Positions 36,439 through 49,002 of a stretch of DNA of 64,000 bases are shown one piece after another (the first letter of the stretch is position 1; every line of letters begins with the position of its first letter). Below the pieces are notes generated by a model. That model saw nothing but the letters and a program-made list of their open reading frames with translations. It was not told the DNA's origin and made no database searches. Origin of the DNA: Burhinus oedicnemus. Lineage: Eukaryota; Chordata; Aves; Charadriiformes; Burhinidae. A program made the position numbers and the translations under genes. The stretch covers positions 6,995,308-7,059,307 of the forward strand of contig VFFE01007669.1 in the NCBI GenBank assembly GCA_008921705.1, written 5' to 3'.

Positions 36439-39400
36439 GTAAGGAAAACAAGAACGAAGCATTTTCAGTTAAGCATGAGCTTGTCAATGCAGTAAAAGTA
36501 AATTTATGAAAACAATATAGAACAAGATGGATGATAGAAATTATACCACTGGCATAAATGATATGGCCATAGAGAATTTTGCCAACCACTCTTTAATAGA
36601 ACCAAAGTTCAGTTATATGTGAGAAAATACTTGAAAGGAACTTTTGTAGAAAGCAGATTTTTATTGAACATTACAGAAGTATTTGTAGGATGAGAAATCT
36701 TGGATAAGGTATCTTAGACCATGGGTTTTTGTGTTGAAGTGTTCCTTAAGTCATTTCGTCTGGCTGTAGACTCAGCCCTAAGGAACAAGGGAACAAGCTA
36801 TATTTTGGATGTGTTTATAATCAGCCTAGGTTGTCGAGAGTCTCACTGATTTGGTAAAATAAGAGTAACTATTAGCATTTTTGTGTTATCTGCAAACATT
36901 TTTATGGAATAAGGGTATTTTCAGCAGTTGTAGATTGCTGGACTATTTTCAAATGCACCCCTTCTTTAGCTGGAAGAGTGACATTAGACAAATTACCTGT
37001 CTTTTTCTTCTCACATATGGCTCAACTTAGTCCATACGACCTGCAGAGTCCGTTCACATGTAATTTGATGGGAGCGCTGAAGAGAAACGGAAAAATCTGA
37101 TTAAAGTGATTTTTGAGACTGAATCTGCCTGGCAGATCACAGTGTAGATTACTGGCTGGTGTATGTCGAAGGTTTTGTTTGATAAACATATAACTGATTG
37201 CACTCAATAAGTTAGTCTGTCAAAATGTAGATTCTCTGGAAGAAATAGGTAAAAGGATGAAAAACAACTGGCTCAAACTTTACATCAGGGAAACAGAAAA
37301 AATGAAAAATTTGAGAGACAAGGTGAAAAAAGTCAAACTTGTGGGAAAACTGACCTCTGCCTTGATTGAAGGCATCTGACCACTGGTTTTTAAGATATTG
37401 TGAAACAACAGCGTCCTGCTCGACTTCTCTCTGTCCCAGGTCACACATTATATCTTGTTTTTATTATCTTTGATTAACCAGGATTTTTGTACTTGAGGAC
37501 CTTGCTACTGAGATACAAATATAGACCATTGCAATGCATAATTTTGCCGAGGCCTGAATATGGTGGTGTCTCAGAAGCAGTAGCTGGTACAGCATGCAGA
37601 AGTGATGTGGAACATGACTATTTGAGAGAACAGCACAGATTTGTGCTCATTGAGCTGCATTTGTCATCATCTTATTTTTTGGGTTTGGTTGGTAGGTTGT
37701 TTTTCTTAATATTTTTTAAATTAATCTTACTCTAAGGGCTCTTCTTTCCTGCCTACTCACCATGTATAATTTATCAGGAATTCTACAGTGAAAAGGTCAA
37801 GAATAACAGTCTCATTCAGAAGGATGGATTAGAAATGAGACCCAGGATCTAAATGCTTGATCCAGAAAACAACACACCAACACCAAACCAGCCCACATTG
37901 TTCTTTGTCTCTGGTGAGACACTCTGCCACCAGAAGCTCTGCATCCACTGTCACAAATCTCCTTCAAATTTTTGTAAATTTTATGTAAAACAATTGCTAC
38001 ATCAAAAGATTCACATGAGGTACATCTGTATAGAAAGATTATGCAGAGCTTTTCAACTCATTTCATTTAAAAATACTAATTGTGTAAGATTTATGGCAGA
38101 TTTGGCAGATAAGTTTTGGTGAAGAAAGTGTAGAAATAGGTTAGGGGATAAATAAAGATTCTAATGGACAAAGTAACACTCCTCACCTTGTTTGTTTCTT
38201 CATTTGCATCATCTTAGAGAATATGTAGGTCTTTACAGCACCAGGCCTTCAAAACTTACTTTTAACTTACTGTAGATGGCCTTGCTGAATCCAGTGAGAC
38301 TGTCTGGTAGCATGTGAAGTTAAGCATGTGCATACACCATTTGCGAAGTCATGACATATTTTTAAATTAGTGACTGGAATACAGAGGCTGTAGTTCTTGA
38401 TGGGTGACCACCTGTGCTGCACTCCAGAAAGAGGAGAAGTTATTGTCTATGAATTTCTAATAAGTTCCAAGAATAGAAATCCTGAGGTGCTCAAACCAGA
38501 CCCACTATGAATTTCAGGGCTTGCAAAATCATGCAAAACCTTTCTTAAGCAAGTCACCCCCCACTCCCCCCTGCAAACTGTGTGAAATATTTGAAAAAGA
38601 GTATGTGCATGCTGTTTAGTATGCTCTTAGTCCTTAAGAGGGATGTGATTATTCTCAACTGATGCACTTAAGTATCTACAGAATTATAAAATATGATACA
38701 AACATCTTGTTTTATGTTTGTCAAGCACAGTAAGGATTTGGAAAAAAAAAAAAAAAAGCAAACAAAACCCAAACCTGAGGACTAAAAATTGTACTAACCC
38801 TATTCTCAGCTTTGAGTGAGTCGGCTCTTCAGTGTTTCACAGTATTATCCAATGCTTTTAGAATGATTTACTTATCAATGTATTTTGAAACAAGGTTTTG
38901 GGTTTTTTTCCCCATTGTCTCTAGCAACAGTTTTATTGAATACTCATGTTTACTTACTGAAGTGCATTTCACTTGGAATGGAAATGCAAAACATTAGTGC
39001 AGGCTTTGTGAAATTTGCCACTTCTCTGATATGTGAAAAGTACTTGAGATAAGGACATCGTTTCAATAGTACTGGGGGAGGGGGGGGAACCCATAAGCTC
39101 TTCAAACAAATATAGACTGTTTATTTGTCAGTGTTGTCTATATTTAACAGGCACACTGATTTTGTATGCTTTTTTTTCAGAGTTTAATTGTACTGATTTC
39201 TTCAAAGATAATATCTTTTTCCTAGCTGTACTAAAACAAGGGGTTTTTTTTGCTCTGCTGCTTTTGTTTGTCAGTAACAAGAATGAAAAACTGATATATC
39301 AAGGGACCTAAGCTATGAAGGGCTGTGCAAAACTAGAACAGGTGCAAAATTTCAGGTTTTTACTTCACCAAAACATTATTTGGCTGAATCACTTTGTGTT

Positions 39401-40140
39401 TCCTCAGTTGACAGTTTGATACAATCGTGGTCTGAATTTTCGATATTTTCATTGTATAAATTAGCGAGGTCCTAAATCTCTAGATTTTGTTTGAATAGTA
39501 AGTGGAAATGGCATTTATATTCTACAAAGCATTAAAACTGCTTACAGATTACTTACACCAATGGCTTGTAACCTTTTTGATTTGTGAATCCCTAAGTACT
39601 TTTCAGTGGAGGCATGTGCCTCTGTGCAGCAAAGGTTAACTTACTGCAGTAGGCTTCCTTTTCATAGCAAGGTTGTGTGAACCCAAAGAGTCGGCAGACC
39701 ACATGTTCAAAATTATTGATCTACATTATTTATATATGACTTCTTCACTGCTGAAGTGTTCCTGCTTTTGAGATGACTCAGTAACACTATGAAATAGTTT
39801 TCAGGAAGGAACTGGCAAAAAGAAAATGCAACCCTTGAAAGGGGAGTTTTAGATCAATAAAACGTTTCCACAATTCAGGAATTAGACCTTCTTCTTGCCA
39901 GTAATGACATGATCTCCAAAAATTAAGAATGGAGGTCCATTTTATACATGGTACGCTACTGTAGTTTGTTGCCATCATGGAATCACTGCAGCTGGACAAA
40001 TGGATTCAGTTTGTTTGGTGGCTGCCAATCACAGGATTCCTTGTGCACTAAACTGTTTTAAAGATATTTAGATTACATCTTACTGTTGACCAAAAAGGTC
40101 ATCCCAGACATAGATAATGCAATCCTAAGCACAAATACAG
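36439..40140. other. AT-rich unique DNA
   Basis: No gene is supported. It contains one clear old repeat relic (38276-38335, listed separately), an A16 run with an ACAAAACCC tail (38741-38775) and a G-rich spot (G8 near 39081). The short frames present have no recognisable features. Confidence 0.6.
38276..38335 (+). repeat. relic of ancient amniote repeat (AAGTTAAGCATGTGC type)
   Basis: GGCCTTGCTGAATCCAGTG, then AGACTGTCTGG, then TAGCATGTGAAGTTAAGCAT and GTGCATA, parallels a widely dispersed amniote sequence of the form CAGTGGGACTACTCATGTG, AAAGTTAAGCATGTGCTTAAG. It is the best preserved of the relics in this window. The family name is not certain. Confidence 0.6.
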
Positions 40141-40847
40141 GCGGGGTGGAGAATGGATCGAGAGCAGCCCTGAGGAGAGGGACTTGGGGGTGTTAGTGAA
40201 TGAGAAGCTCGACATGAGCCAGCGTTTGCAGCCCAGAAGGCCAACCGTATCCTGGGCTGCATCAAGAGAGGCGTGGCCAGCAGGTTGGGGGAGGTGATTC
40301 TTCCCCTCTACTCCGTTCTCATGAGAGACCCCACCTGGAGCACTGTGTCCAGCTCTGTGTCCCCCAGCCTAAGAAGGACATGGATGTGTTGAAGCGGGTC
40401 CAGAGGAGGGCCACGAAGGTGATCAGAGGGTTAGAGCACCTCTGCTATGAGGACAGGCTGAGAGTTGGGGTTGTTCAGCCTGGAGAAGGCTCCAGGGAGA
40501 CCTTATAGCAGCCTTCCAGTATCTGAAAGGAGCCTACAAGAAAGCCGGAGAGGGACTTTTTACAAGGGCATGTAGTGATAGGAGGAGGGGTAATGGCTTC
40601 AAACTGGAAGAAGGTAGATTTAGAATAGATATTAGGAAGAAATTCTTTACTCTGAGGGTGGTGAGGTACTGGAACAGGTTGCCCAGAGAAGTTGTGGAGG
40701 CCCCATCCCTGGAAGTATTCAAGGCCAGGTTGGATGAGGCTTTGAGCAACCTGGTCTAGTGGGAGGTGTCCTTGCTCATAGCAAGGGGGTTGGAACTAGG
40801 TGATCTTTAAGGTCCCTTCCAACCTAAACCGTTCTATGATTCTATGA
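40141..40847 (+). mobile_element. 5'-truncated CR1 LINE (ORF2 C-terminal part and 3' UTR)
   Basis: About 707 bp matching the 3' end of avian CR1 in order: the end of the reverse-transcriptase/ORF2 coding part (GAGAGGGACTTGGGGGTG, then CAGCCCAGAAGGCCAACCG, CTGGGCTGCATCAAGAGAG, GTCCAGAGGAGGGCCACGAA), the ORF2 C-terminal end (TTAGGAAGAAATTCTTTAC, GGTTGCCCAGAGAAGTTGTG), a stop at TAG 40757-40759, then the short 3' UTR (GATCTTTAAGGTCCCTTCC) and two TTCTATGAT octamers. The frame is broken by small indels, for example missing bases near 40225, extra bases near 40325 and missing bases near 40465 and 40490, so no protein is made. The minus-strand frame 40534-40749 is an antisense shadow. Confidence 0.97.
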
Positions 40848-41991
40848 TCACACACACTTCTACCTTGGGCCTTCATTGAATTCTAACACAATAAATTATG
40901 GGCCTGATCTTGAGATAAACAAAGCAGCTCCTTGCCCTTTAAACTGAAGGTGTAGGGTTCTGGGTATAAGATCCATTCCATCATTGTGCTCAACACCACA
41001 CAAGTTGAAATTCAACAACAGCATAACACAGTTGCAGGTTCTGTAGGCCAGCTTTTAAAATGTTTCTTATTTTCTCAGGATTTCTACTAGGCACCAGGCT
41101 GACTTCATGTTTTAGAAGTTACCAGTTGTGGTAAGAGTGGTAATATTTGAAGTATGAGATGCTCCTTATAATGGTGAGGATTTAGAACTGAAGGTGTGTT
41201 GGGTAAAGGCAGGTACAGAATCTGGTGCAATTGTGTGCTGCTGGAGAGGTACTTGCACCTCCCAGGGTGAGTTGGCTTCACTGGTGAGCAGTTATACAGC
41301 AGGCAGGTGACTTGGAGTCTTTGAGGATTTCATCATTACTTCAGTAGTCAAATAAATAAAATATTTTTAAACATGTCAACGTGACTATCAAATATTAGGA
41401 TGTAAAATGAATACTTTTTTTCCCCTCCAATATTCATGTGAGCAAGCAGCTAATTCTCTTGTGTTTCTAAGATTACATTCAGTAATGTCAGAGATGCTGA
41501 GTTTCACACAGTAGTGAAGCTGTTGTTTTTCTCAAGAGTACGTTCTCGAGAGTACATCACTTCTTGAGCTATTCTTATGCTCTGAGCTTCCTAGTGTACC
41601 ATGCTGTGACATGACATTCTTTTAAATGTTAGGAAAACCTTTTTTTTTTTGTTTCATTTGTTATTTGATCACTTTCCATCAGCTGGTTTTTACTGGGTTC
41701 AGAAGATGATAAAAATGACAAGTTTTGAGGCTTAATGGCTCTTTATGGAGGAAGTAGGAATAAGTAAAATGCTTATTTCTTACGTATCTTAAACTATTAT
41801 TTATACTAACACACATGAAGTAATTTGTCCCAGAAAAGACCAGATGATTTGTTTATAATTACAGCATAATTCTGGAAATTGCTTTTTAATATGTTAAACT
41901 TCTAGATTTTGTTAATATATCATATAAGCTTTTCTGGGGGTCTTGTTGCATAAGCTGCCTATCTGTAGGCCACACTCCCTAACAGAGAGCC

Positions 41992-42060
41992 TATATAAGC
42001 AGTTGCTCTGAAGTGCTGATTCTGTTATTTGATTTGGGATTAAACAGTCTGTTGCAAGCC
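41992..42060 (+). promoter_or_regulatory. LTR-like TATA box and poly(A) signal pair
   Basis: TATATAAG at 41992-41999 is followed 40 nt later by ATTAAA at 42039-42044 and then a CTGTTGCAAGCCA context. A TATA box this close to a poly(A) signal is the layout of the U3/R part of a retroviral or ERV LTR, where initiation and polyadenylation lie in one repeat. I cannot see clean TG...CA ends, target-site duplications or any internal retroviral coding sequence, so at best this is a decayed solo LTR. It may also be chance. Confidence 0.25.
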
Positions 42061-42679
42061 ATCTGTTTCCCTATGCATGTGTCCTTGAGAGGTTAGATTT
42101 CCACAGATATTGCCCCATAACTTTAGCCAGTGTTTGAAAGATCAGAATTAGCTGAGACATATGCCACTGAAATTATCTGTCTTATCCTAGAGGACTGGCT
42201 GGTTTTTGACATCAGTGCCCATGTTGGAGAAAAGTTTACTCTCTCATTGCTGCTGATTGAGAACCCTGCTGCTTTTGGCCAAATGCCGTGAGACTCAGGA
42301 GCACATCCTTTGAGGGCATTTGAACAGTTGATGCTTGGTAAGTGCATGAAAAGCTCCATCAGCTTTTTAAGCCGCAGCTCTCCTCAAGAACTGATCTCTC
42401 CAACTGATACTGTATGATTCGGGACAAACTCAAACTGCTGCTATTGCCCAAGCAGCTTATCACTGTGACAATTAGGGTCAGACGATACATTTTGGTGTAG
42501 GTCCAGGGTTCTGAGACTCTTTGGAGACTTAATGAAATCTTACACAATTGTACCTTGCTCTTATGTGCAATGTTTTGTGGTTTTTTATTTGTTTGTTGTA
42601 GTTGGTTTGGTTGTTTTTTTGGTTTGGTTGTTTTTTTTCTGCGTACCTGTTCATGCATCAGCACATGGGCACTGGATGT

Positions 42680-42695
42680 ACGTGCAATGCACGTG
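42680..42695. promoter_or_regulatory. HRE/E-box palindrome ACGTGCAATGCACGT
   Basis: Arms ACGTGCA and TGCACGT flank one central base, a perfect 7-bp inverted repeat, with CACGTG (canonical E-box) at 42690-42695. Each arm contains ACGTG, the core bound by HIF-type bHLH-PAS factors. Two CpG-containing cores in an otherwise CpG-poor region are notable, but binding is only inferred. Confidence 0.3.
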
Positions 42696-45600
42696 TTACT
42701 ACTAAAGGATGAATGCAGTGTTAGTGATCTAGCTCTGTCAGTTTGGTTTAGGTGTTGAAAGGAGCTCAGGCTGGAGAGTGGGTGCTTGAAGGCGCTGTGG
42801 AAGCCAGTGTGTGTGATAAGCTGCCTCTCAGTACTGTGTTTTCACAGGTGTAATTAGTGCGACCACTTAAGCTTGGGATCCTCAGGATATAATTGTGTCA
42901 CAAGCCATACAGGGCCTCGCAGGTCTATACCAGCCCTCTAAAAGCTATCTAGAAAACCACCCAGTAAATACCACTTCTGGATCATAAGTCCTCTTTGTTT
43001 TAGCTCAGGACCGGGAATAAATTCTACTTTGGGATTCTACAGGCATAACGATTTCAGGGCTGGTTTCATACCATAGTATGTAACTTTATGCTACACCCTG
43101 CGCTACAAACTGATTATCCGTTAAACGTGTCAGAGTTCAATGACGTTTTTCAGCCAACAGGATAGACAGTCTTGTGCAGCATTATTTGTTTTCACTTTTT
43201 TTCAACTCTTGAATGTATTAATTTCAAGTCTTGCTTAAGATCCTAATTTCTGACAGTTCTGGAAGATATGGGTTCACAATAGGGTATTGTTGAACTGATA
43301 AGTCCTATTGAACTTTATGTCACTTTTTTTGTGGGAATTTTTTGTTCTTTATTGTTAAAGACCGGTTTTGAAATGTTTTTGCTTTTACTTAACAATCTGA
43401 CTACAGAAATACTGATGTTTCTATACTTCTGGGTGGAAATTTGCTAGCTTAGACGTTACACAGAGCAAAGCTGCATTTGTGCACACAAACCAGATGACTG
43501 GTCAAGTTAACGTTTGCAAATTGCCCTGTTTATTCACACAAATGCAGTTTTTATGTGTGCAAAACTGATGTGCTTGCAACTTTTGTGGGTTGTATTAAGG
43601 GAAGCTTGCTATAAATGTATCCCCTAAAATTTAGTTTTTGATTAAAAATACTTACTAGGCAATCCTCCTGATAGAGTTTCCCAATTTACATTTCCAGGTG
43701 AAAAGGAGGCTTTAAAACCTTTAAAAGCAGCCATGGAAACAGAGGCTGCACAGAGCTAGGCGGTGACATAGGGCATCACATCTAAGAGGCACATTTAAGG
43801 GGGAGCTTGTCAAGAGCAGAAAATGATGCTTGCTCTCTCTTACTGTAGAAATAGTACTGGACTGATGATGTGATCCATTACTAGAAATATTAGGATGCAA
43901 GAAAAACGAGGAATTTTCATGAAAAAAAGAGAAATCGTCTACCTTTTTTGCCTCCCGTCTTCCTCCTCTCAGAAAAGGGTTTTAGGAAGAATTGAGCAAC
44001 TCCTTTCTGTAAGCAATAATTTCATCTCCAAATAATCAATGAAAGAGTATTTGAAGTGTTATTTAAAATGATATTTCTCTTGGATTTCTATAATGTGCAA
44101 CACATCACACAAAAGTAGTAGTCTACATTTTGAAAGATGTAGTCCCGGGCCTTAATAATTCCTGCATTCAGAATACCTGCGTGTGCATGTGCCTGTCTAC
44201 AGTTATTTAGATGTGATTCAGTCAAACCAACTGAAAATTTTGAATTGTTGACTTTCACAAGGTGTTCGCCTTTGATTACATCTAGTAAGGCTCAGTTTAA
44301 AAAATCTAGTTTCTCTAAAAATCTGAATTTGGTATCCATATATATTGCTAATCCTTTACAGTGTAGTACCTTAACTGCTTTATGGGGAATAGAGATGGGT
44401 ATGAACTTTTCCTTTTTTTTGAGGGATGCGCAATTTTTCCACTTTTGCAGAAGTCCAGTGCAAGTATTACTTCTGAGCTACATGTAGCCAGCTTTCCTGT
44501 TGGTTTATGTTACAAGAAAGTATTCTATTAGTAGTCCAGTTTTTCCCTCAGGCTCTTTAGGATCTTGAATGCAGTCCAATGCTATTCCCTTCATACATAA
44601 CTACATCGGTGTTAAAATGTAAATAATTTGAAGCTTTTTAGTTAATAAATATCTCTAACAGTAGTTTACATGAGCCAGCCACATTGTATAGTATACATTC
44701 TTAAAGAAATAGTGAAATTTAATTTGGGAAAGGAAGTTCTTCAGGTTTTCCTAAATATTCAAGATTTAGGCAGAGACTGGGAACAAAAAAGACTGTTTTT
44801 CTCCATCTTCAAAATTACCATAGTACTGTATAGTAACAAAGGACTTGTTCTAAATCAGTCTGCTGTTGCCTTCTGCCTGTAAGAGCATGAGTGAACCTGA
44901 TGTAATGGTGACAGCTTTATTCTGCTTTCCTGAAGGCATGTTTCCAATTGAATGCTAAAATGTATATATTCTGCATTCTTGAGGTATTGTACTCCAAGGA
45001 TTTGGATGCTCATCTTGTAAGTGAGGAAAACAGCTTGACAATTCAAAGAAACAGGAGAGGACTTGGTACAGACAGATCTTGTGGCTTATCTTGTGTTATT
45101 GCTGACGGGGAATATCAAAAGCCTTTTTTTCCCCAATATTTGAGTTTATTTAAGGCTTAATTTAGAGAAGCTTGATTAATCTAGAGGAAAGGATACATTC
45201 CCAAGCAAACCCAGGACTTTAAAGAAGAAACTTACAATGTTAAAAAAGAAGTCCTTTAAAGAAATCATTTCATCTGTGCTGTGCTCCAACAGAAAAATGA
45301 TTCTACTCATCTTGTCTATCCTCATGATTCTTTTCCTGTCATCCTGGATTTAGTGGAATAAACTGTTTCACCTCTCATGCCTTTGAGCTCATTCTAATTT
45401 AGTTGAACCTGATTTCTAAGATTTCAGCACATTCAGGCTTGAATTTTCTCTTACCGATATCTTTTTTTTTTTTTTCCGCTACCTAGCTTTTTCTACAGCA
45501 ATTTCTTCTAATTTGTGGAAGTAAGAAAAATGAAAAAAAGATGATGTTCAGCTAAATGCTAGATAGACATAGATTCTATAGGGGAAATTTATATCTGTAC

Positions 45601-47273
45601 AGCAAGTCTGCATGAAGTCTTTTCTGTACTTATGCCTGACTTGATGGACCAGAATGGGAGAGAAAGCTTTTACTAGATCCTTGTGTAAGAGTTAATATCC
45701 TTCTTAAACAATATGCAGGCTGCTGGGGGATGTTGTCCTTTAAAATCTACGTGTGTATTAAATAATATTAAAATTATGATTTACCAATACCAAACTGGTA
45801 ATCAGCTTTAAGTAGGAGAATATAAACTCAGTTCAGGCTCTTTTTTCTTTGAGTTTCTTTGGAAGACTGGATATAACAGTAATTAAAATAACTAAGTCTT
45901 ATATAGATCTTTTGCTCTTTTTAGTATTCCATTTTTTATTGTATCTTGTTATAGCACTGATAAAAATATTCCTAGCCAAGTTTGCTGCTAGCATCCATTT
46001 ACAATAATGTAGAGCACTTGCTTCCTCTCCATTTTCTGGAGATATTTTCATCAATAACTCTTTCAAGTTTAGTCTTAATATCTTTTGTGTGTTCTCATCT
46101 CTGCATTTGATTTATTGAGTGAATGGAAGGAAACGTGACTCACCATTCTATCCTTTTGCACCTTGCTTGTTTCAGTCAGTAGGAAGAGTAGAAATGTTTC
46201 TAAATTCCCTTCTTTATTCTTAAAGAGGTCGCTGCATTGTTCCACTCATGAAATTATTGCAAAGAATATTAAGTGACTACCTTCAAAATTAAGCACAATT
46301 AAGGATATGTCAAACAAATTCTAAGAAGAACCAAAAAGATTTTCTCTGAAAAAGTTGTCAACCTTGAATTTAACGTGCAATTAATTCCAAGGAAAAAAAA
46401 GCAAAATAAATTCTAAGAAAGTAGCAAAAAAAGCAGCCTGAGACATTTGAAATGTTTTGAGGAGGAGAATGGGTTGTTTAGTACCAACAAGTGATTGTTG
46501 CTACTGTTTCCGCAGTTTTAGTAACCGGTCAGAAACATTTTCCTTACTTTTGTTGTATGCTCTCTTCTAGTGATGCTTATGGCTTAGAACTATTTCTCCA
46601 ACTCCTGCTCACCTTCCCTAAAGGTGGTTACGTCAGATGAACATTTGTCATACTTTTTTTCCGCTGTGTGCGTATGTGTTTTAGTTTCATCAGTCTTCAT
46701 GGCCCCATGCCTCTTGGCATGTAGCACAAGCACTATTGGATGACTCAATGTTTTAACTGTCAGTCACTGTGAACTGCTCTATGAAATAGGCTTACCAGCT
46801 CATAAACTGAAAGCAATCCTATTTACTGCCATTTCTAGATTCATAGTTTGCTTGCAGTTTGTTACTGTTCTAGCAAAGCTTAAGACCAGGCACTATGGTA
46901 CGGTTTTTCTTGATCTTCCTTGGGTAGAGTTAGCCTTGTATGAATGCTTGTAGTGTTTCATCCGATATAACGGGATTAGACCTGAGGGTGGCTATATCAG
47001 AGCTCCTGACTAGTATCTGCACTATATTGTGCACGGACAGGTCCAATATATTTTTTGACTTCTGGATTAATAGATTTACAGGCGTTATAATTATTCATGC
47101 CATGGCAAATTCTGAAGGAAAACCCCCTAGTTTGCTACAAAAATAAAATAAATATTATGATTTGTTAATTTTGTTCTTTCAGTTGTCTGTTTTACTTATA
47201 GGTTGCTGTCTCTGTCAGCATTTTTATTCTGTTTGTGCTTTGCAGTTTGCTGAAGGTAGATGTATATTCTGAA

Positions 47274-47335
47274 AATAAACTTGAATCTATTAAAGTGGCT
47301 AACATACAGTGATGTCTCTGTTTTGTAAATTGAGT
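47274..47335 (+). promoter_or_regulatory. candidate polyadenylation site
   Basis: AATAAA at 47274-47279 has TGTA upstream (47261-47264). About 30 nt downstream comes a G/U-rich element (GTGATGTCTCTGTTTTGT, about 47311-47328). This is the full three-part layout of a vertebrate poly(A) site on the + strand. It would end a transcript from the left, but no coding exon is identified, so a non-coding RNA or a decayed 3' UTR is possible. Confidence 0.3.
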
Positions 47336-48070
47336 TCAGGCATAGGCTATCTATCTGTTTGGCAGCAGTGGAGGTGCCTTTTTGCTTGAATTTTACTGTT
47401 TAAGCTTTTAGAGTTGCTTTCGAAGGTGGAAGAGGGGTCAGGGTAGCATCAGATTCACACATTACTGTCTTTACTGAATTTATATGAATGACCTCCTTTG
47501 AAGATTGAAGAATGTGCCATGAGTATGCATAAAGCCTCTCAGACTTTGAGGAGTGTGATCTTTTGTCTTTTGTGTGTGATCTTCTAGTTGGCTATTGATA
47601 TGTTTTGCTATTCAGGGATGATGATTTTAGATACATTTGATTAAAGAAAGAAATTAAAATTCAGTCACCTCCACTTAGTGTCGGTGCACCTGTGCCGAAG
47701 ACTCTCTAATGTTGCTTAAATTACTGTGAGGTTAACTTCGTAGTTTTGTTTTATTGTGTTTTGGCCATGTCACCTAGCTCTGGAACTGGGCCAACCTATG
47801 CTGATTACTGCCTCTTTCTAATCTGTCTAGATTGCATCCCTCAGCAGGGAGTGTGGACGCTCATTCAGAAAAGATTATCCAATAGGCACCAGCATAATTA
47901 ATATATATTTTCTGCTTTTCCCTAAGAATTGTAATACATAAAGGACAATCAGCTTACTCATGAAATTGCGGACACCAAGGGGGACTTAATGCAAAAACAA
48001 GTATATGACATTATCTCTTTCTCATTCTGCATATCACAGCTAAAGCTACGAGAAACTAAATGCTGCACTT

Positions 48071-48115
48071 ATGGCCTAATCCAAACACTAAAGTCAGTGG
48101 TAGGTTTTCTGATCC
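48071..48115 (+). repeat. possible ancient amniote repeat relic
   Basis: ATGGCCTAATCCAAACACTA then AAGTCAGTGGTAGGTTTTCTG resembles the old palindromic motif GGCCTGATCCAAAGCCCATT with a following GAAGTCAATGGGA. Only about 45 bp can be followed. The similarity is judged by eye. Confidence 0.4.
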
Positions 48116-48948
48116 TTAGTTAGTACGTTCAGAGCAATGAAAACAAAAAAAGACTGTAGTTCTCCATTTTCTCCTTACTGGAAATCAATGGTCGGTATGT
48201 GAGTAGGAAATAAAGTTAGGGCACAAAGGGCAAGTGCATTTTTTTCTTTACTTAATTATCCTGTTGCCTTTATTTCTAATGAAGCTTTTTTCCCCCCATA
48301 TAACTAAAGCAAAACATCTAACATATAGCCTTTTCTGCAATTGGAGCAGTGGTAGCATTCTTCCAGATGAGTAACTGGCATATAGGAGTGATTTTATTTA
48401 TTTATTATAAATACTAATTAGCTTTTTTTTTTGAAAGATGTCTCACAAATCTTTCTATCTCAAAGCATTTGACCATACTACTAATACCCTCTACAAGTGC
48501 TTCGTGATTTCTTTCAATTCTCTGTTTAACCTATCCAAATTTGAATAAACAATTCACATATAAAACTATTACTAAAAGGTATAGACTGTACATAAAACCC
48601 ACTTTCTCACCCTGTGCCATGACAATTTATAATAATGGAACACTTGTGATACTTTATTTTTCTATCAAAAATGAAATACGTTACTCCCCAGGCAAGTCAA
48701 ATTTTGAGAAGTGGAAGTGATTATTGAATTCTCTCTCTCAGATAGAAAGCTGGGTGGAAATGGAGAGCTCCTGTTGACTCAAATATGAAATGAACCAAAA
48801 TTTTCCATTTAGCTGGCTGGGAAAGACTCTGAATTTGTAAATCCTGTTAACAGTAACAAGAGTGGTGTCATTTTAAAGTTATGCAAACAGCTGGTTTTGT
48901 GCTTCCTGATACTGTTGTAACCGGGGTGGGGGTGAGGAGCGGAAATAC

Positions 48949-48954
48949 ATACAC

Positions 48955-48985
<31 letters not shown>

Positions 48986-49002
48986 TATATATATATATAT
49001 AG
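48949..49002 (+). repeat. compound (AT)n(AC)n(AT)n microsatellite
   Basis: After a short CATACACAT start come about nine AT units, about six AC units and about nine more AT units. Uninterrupted dinucleotide runs of this length are usually length-variable. The two minus-strand frames that cross it give Ile/Tyr/Cys/Val runs and are not genes. Confidence 0.95.

Larger units (their letters stand above)
40848..47273. other. unique DNA downstream of CR1
   Basis: No protein gene is supported. Apart from the LTR-like motif pair and the palindrome listed separately, it holds a T/G-rich low-complexity tract (42571-42640; T runs split by GG), a T10 run near 41640 and a T15 run near 45463. Short frames on both strands lack recognisable domains. 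A 68-codon frame at 46940-47146 ends just before an AAAATAAAATAAA stretch and lies upstream of the poly(A) candidate at 47274, which may or may not be meaningful. Confidence 0.55.

Noticed and set aside
40534..40749. Minus-strand frame of 71 codons.
   Set aside because: It is the antisense of the CR1 ORF2 3' end.
40899..40920. GGGCCTGATCTTGAG, similar to the start of an ancient amniote repeat.
   Set aside because: Only about 12 bases agree and the rest does not continue the pattern.
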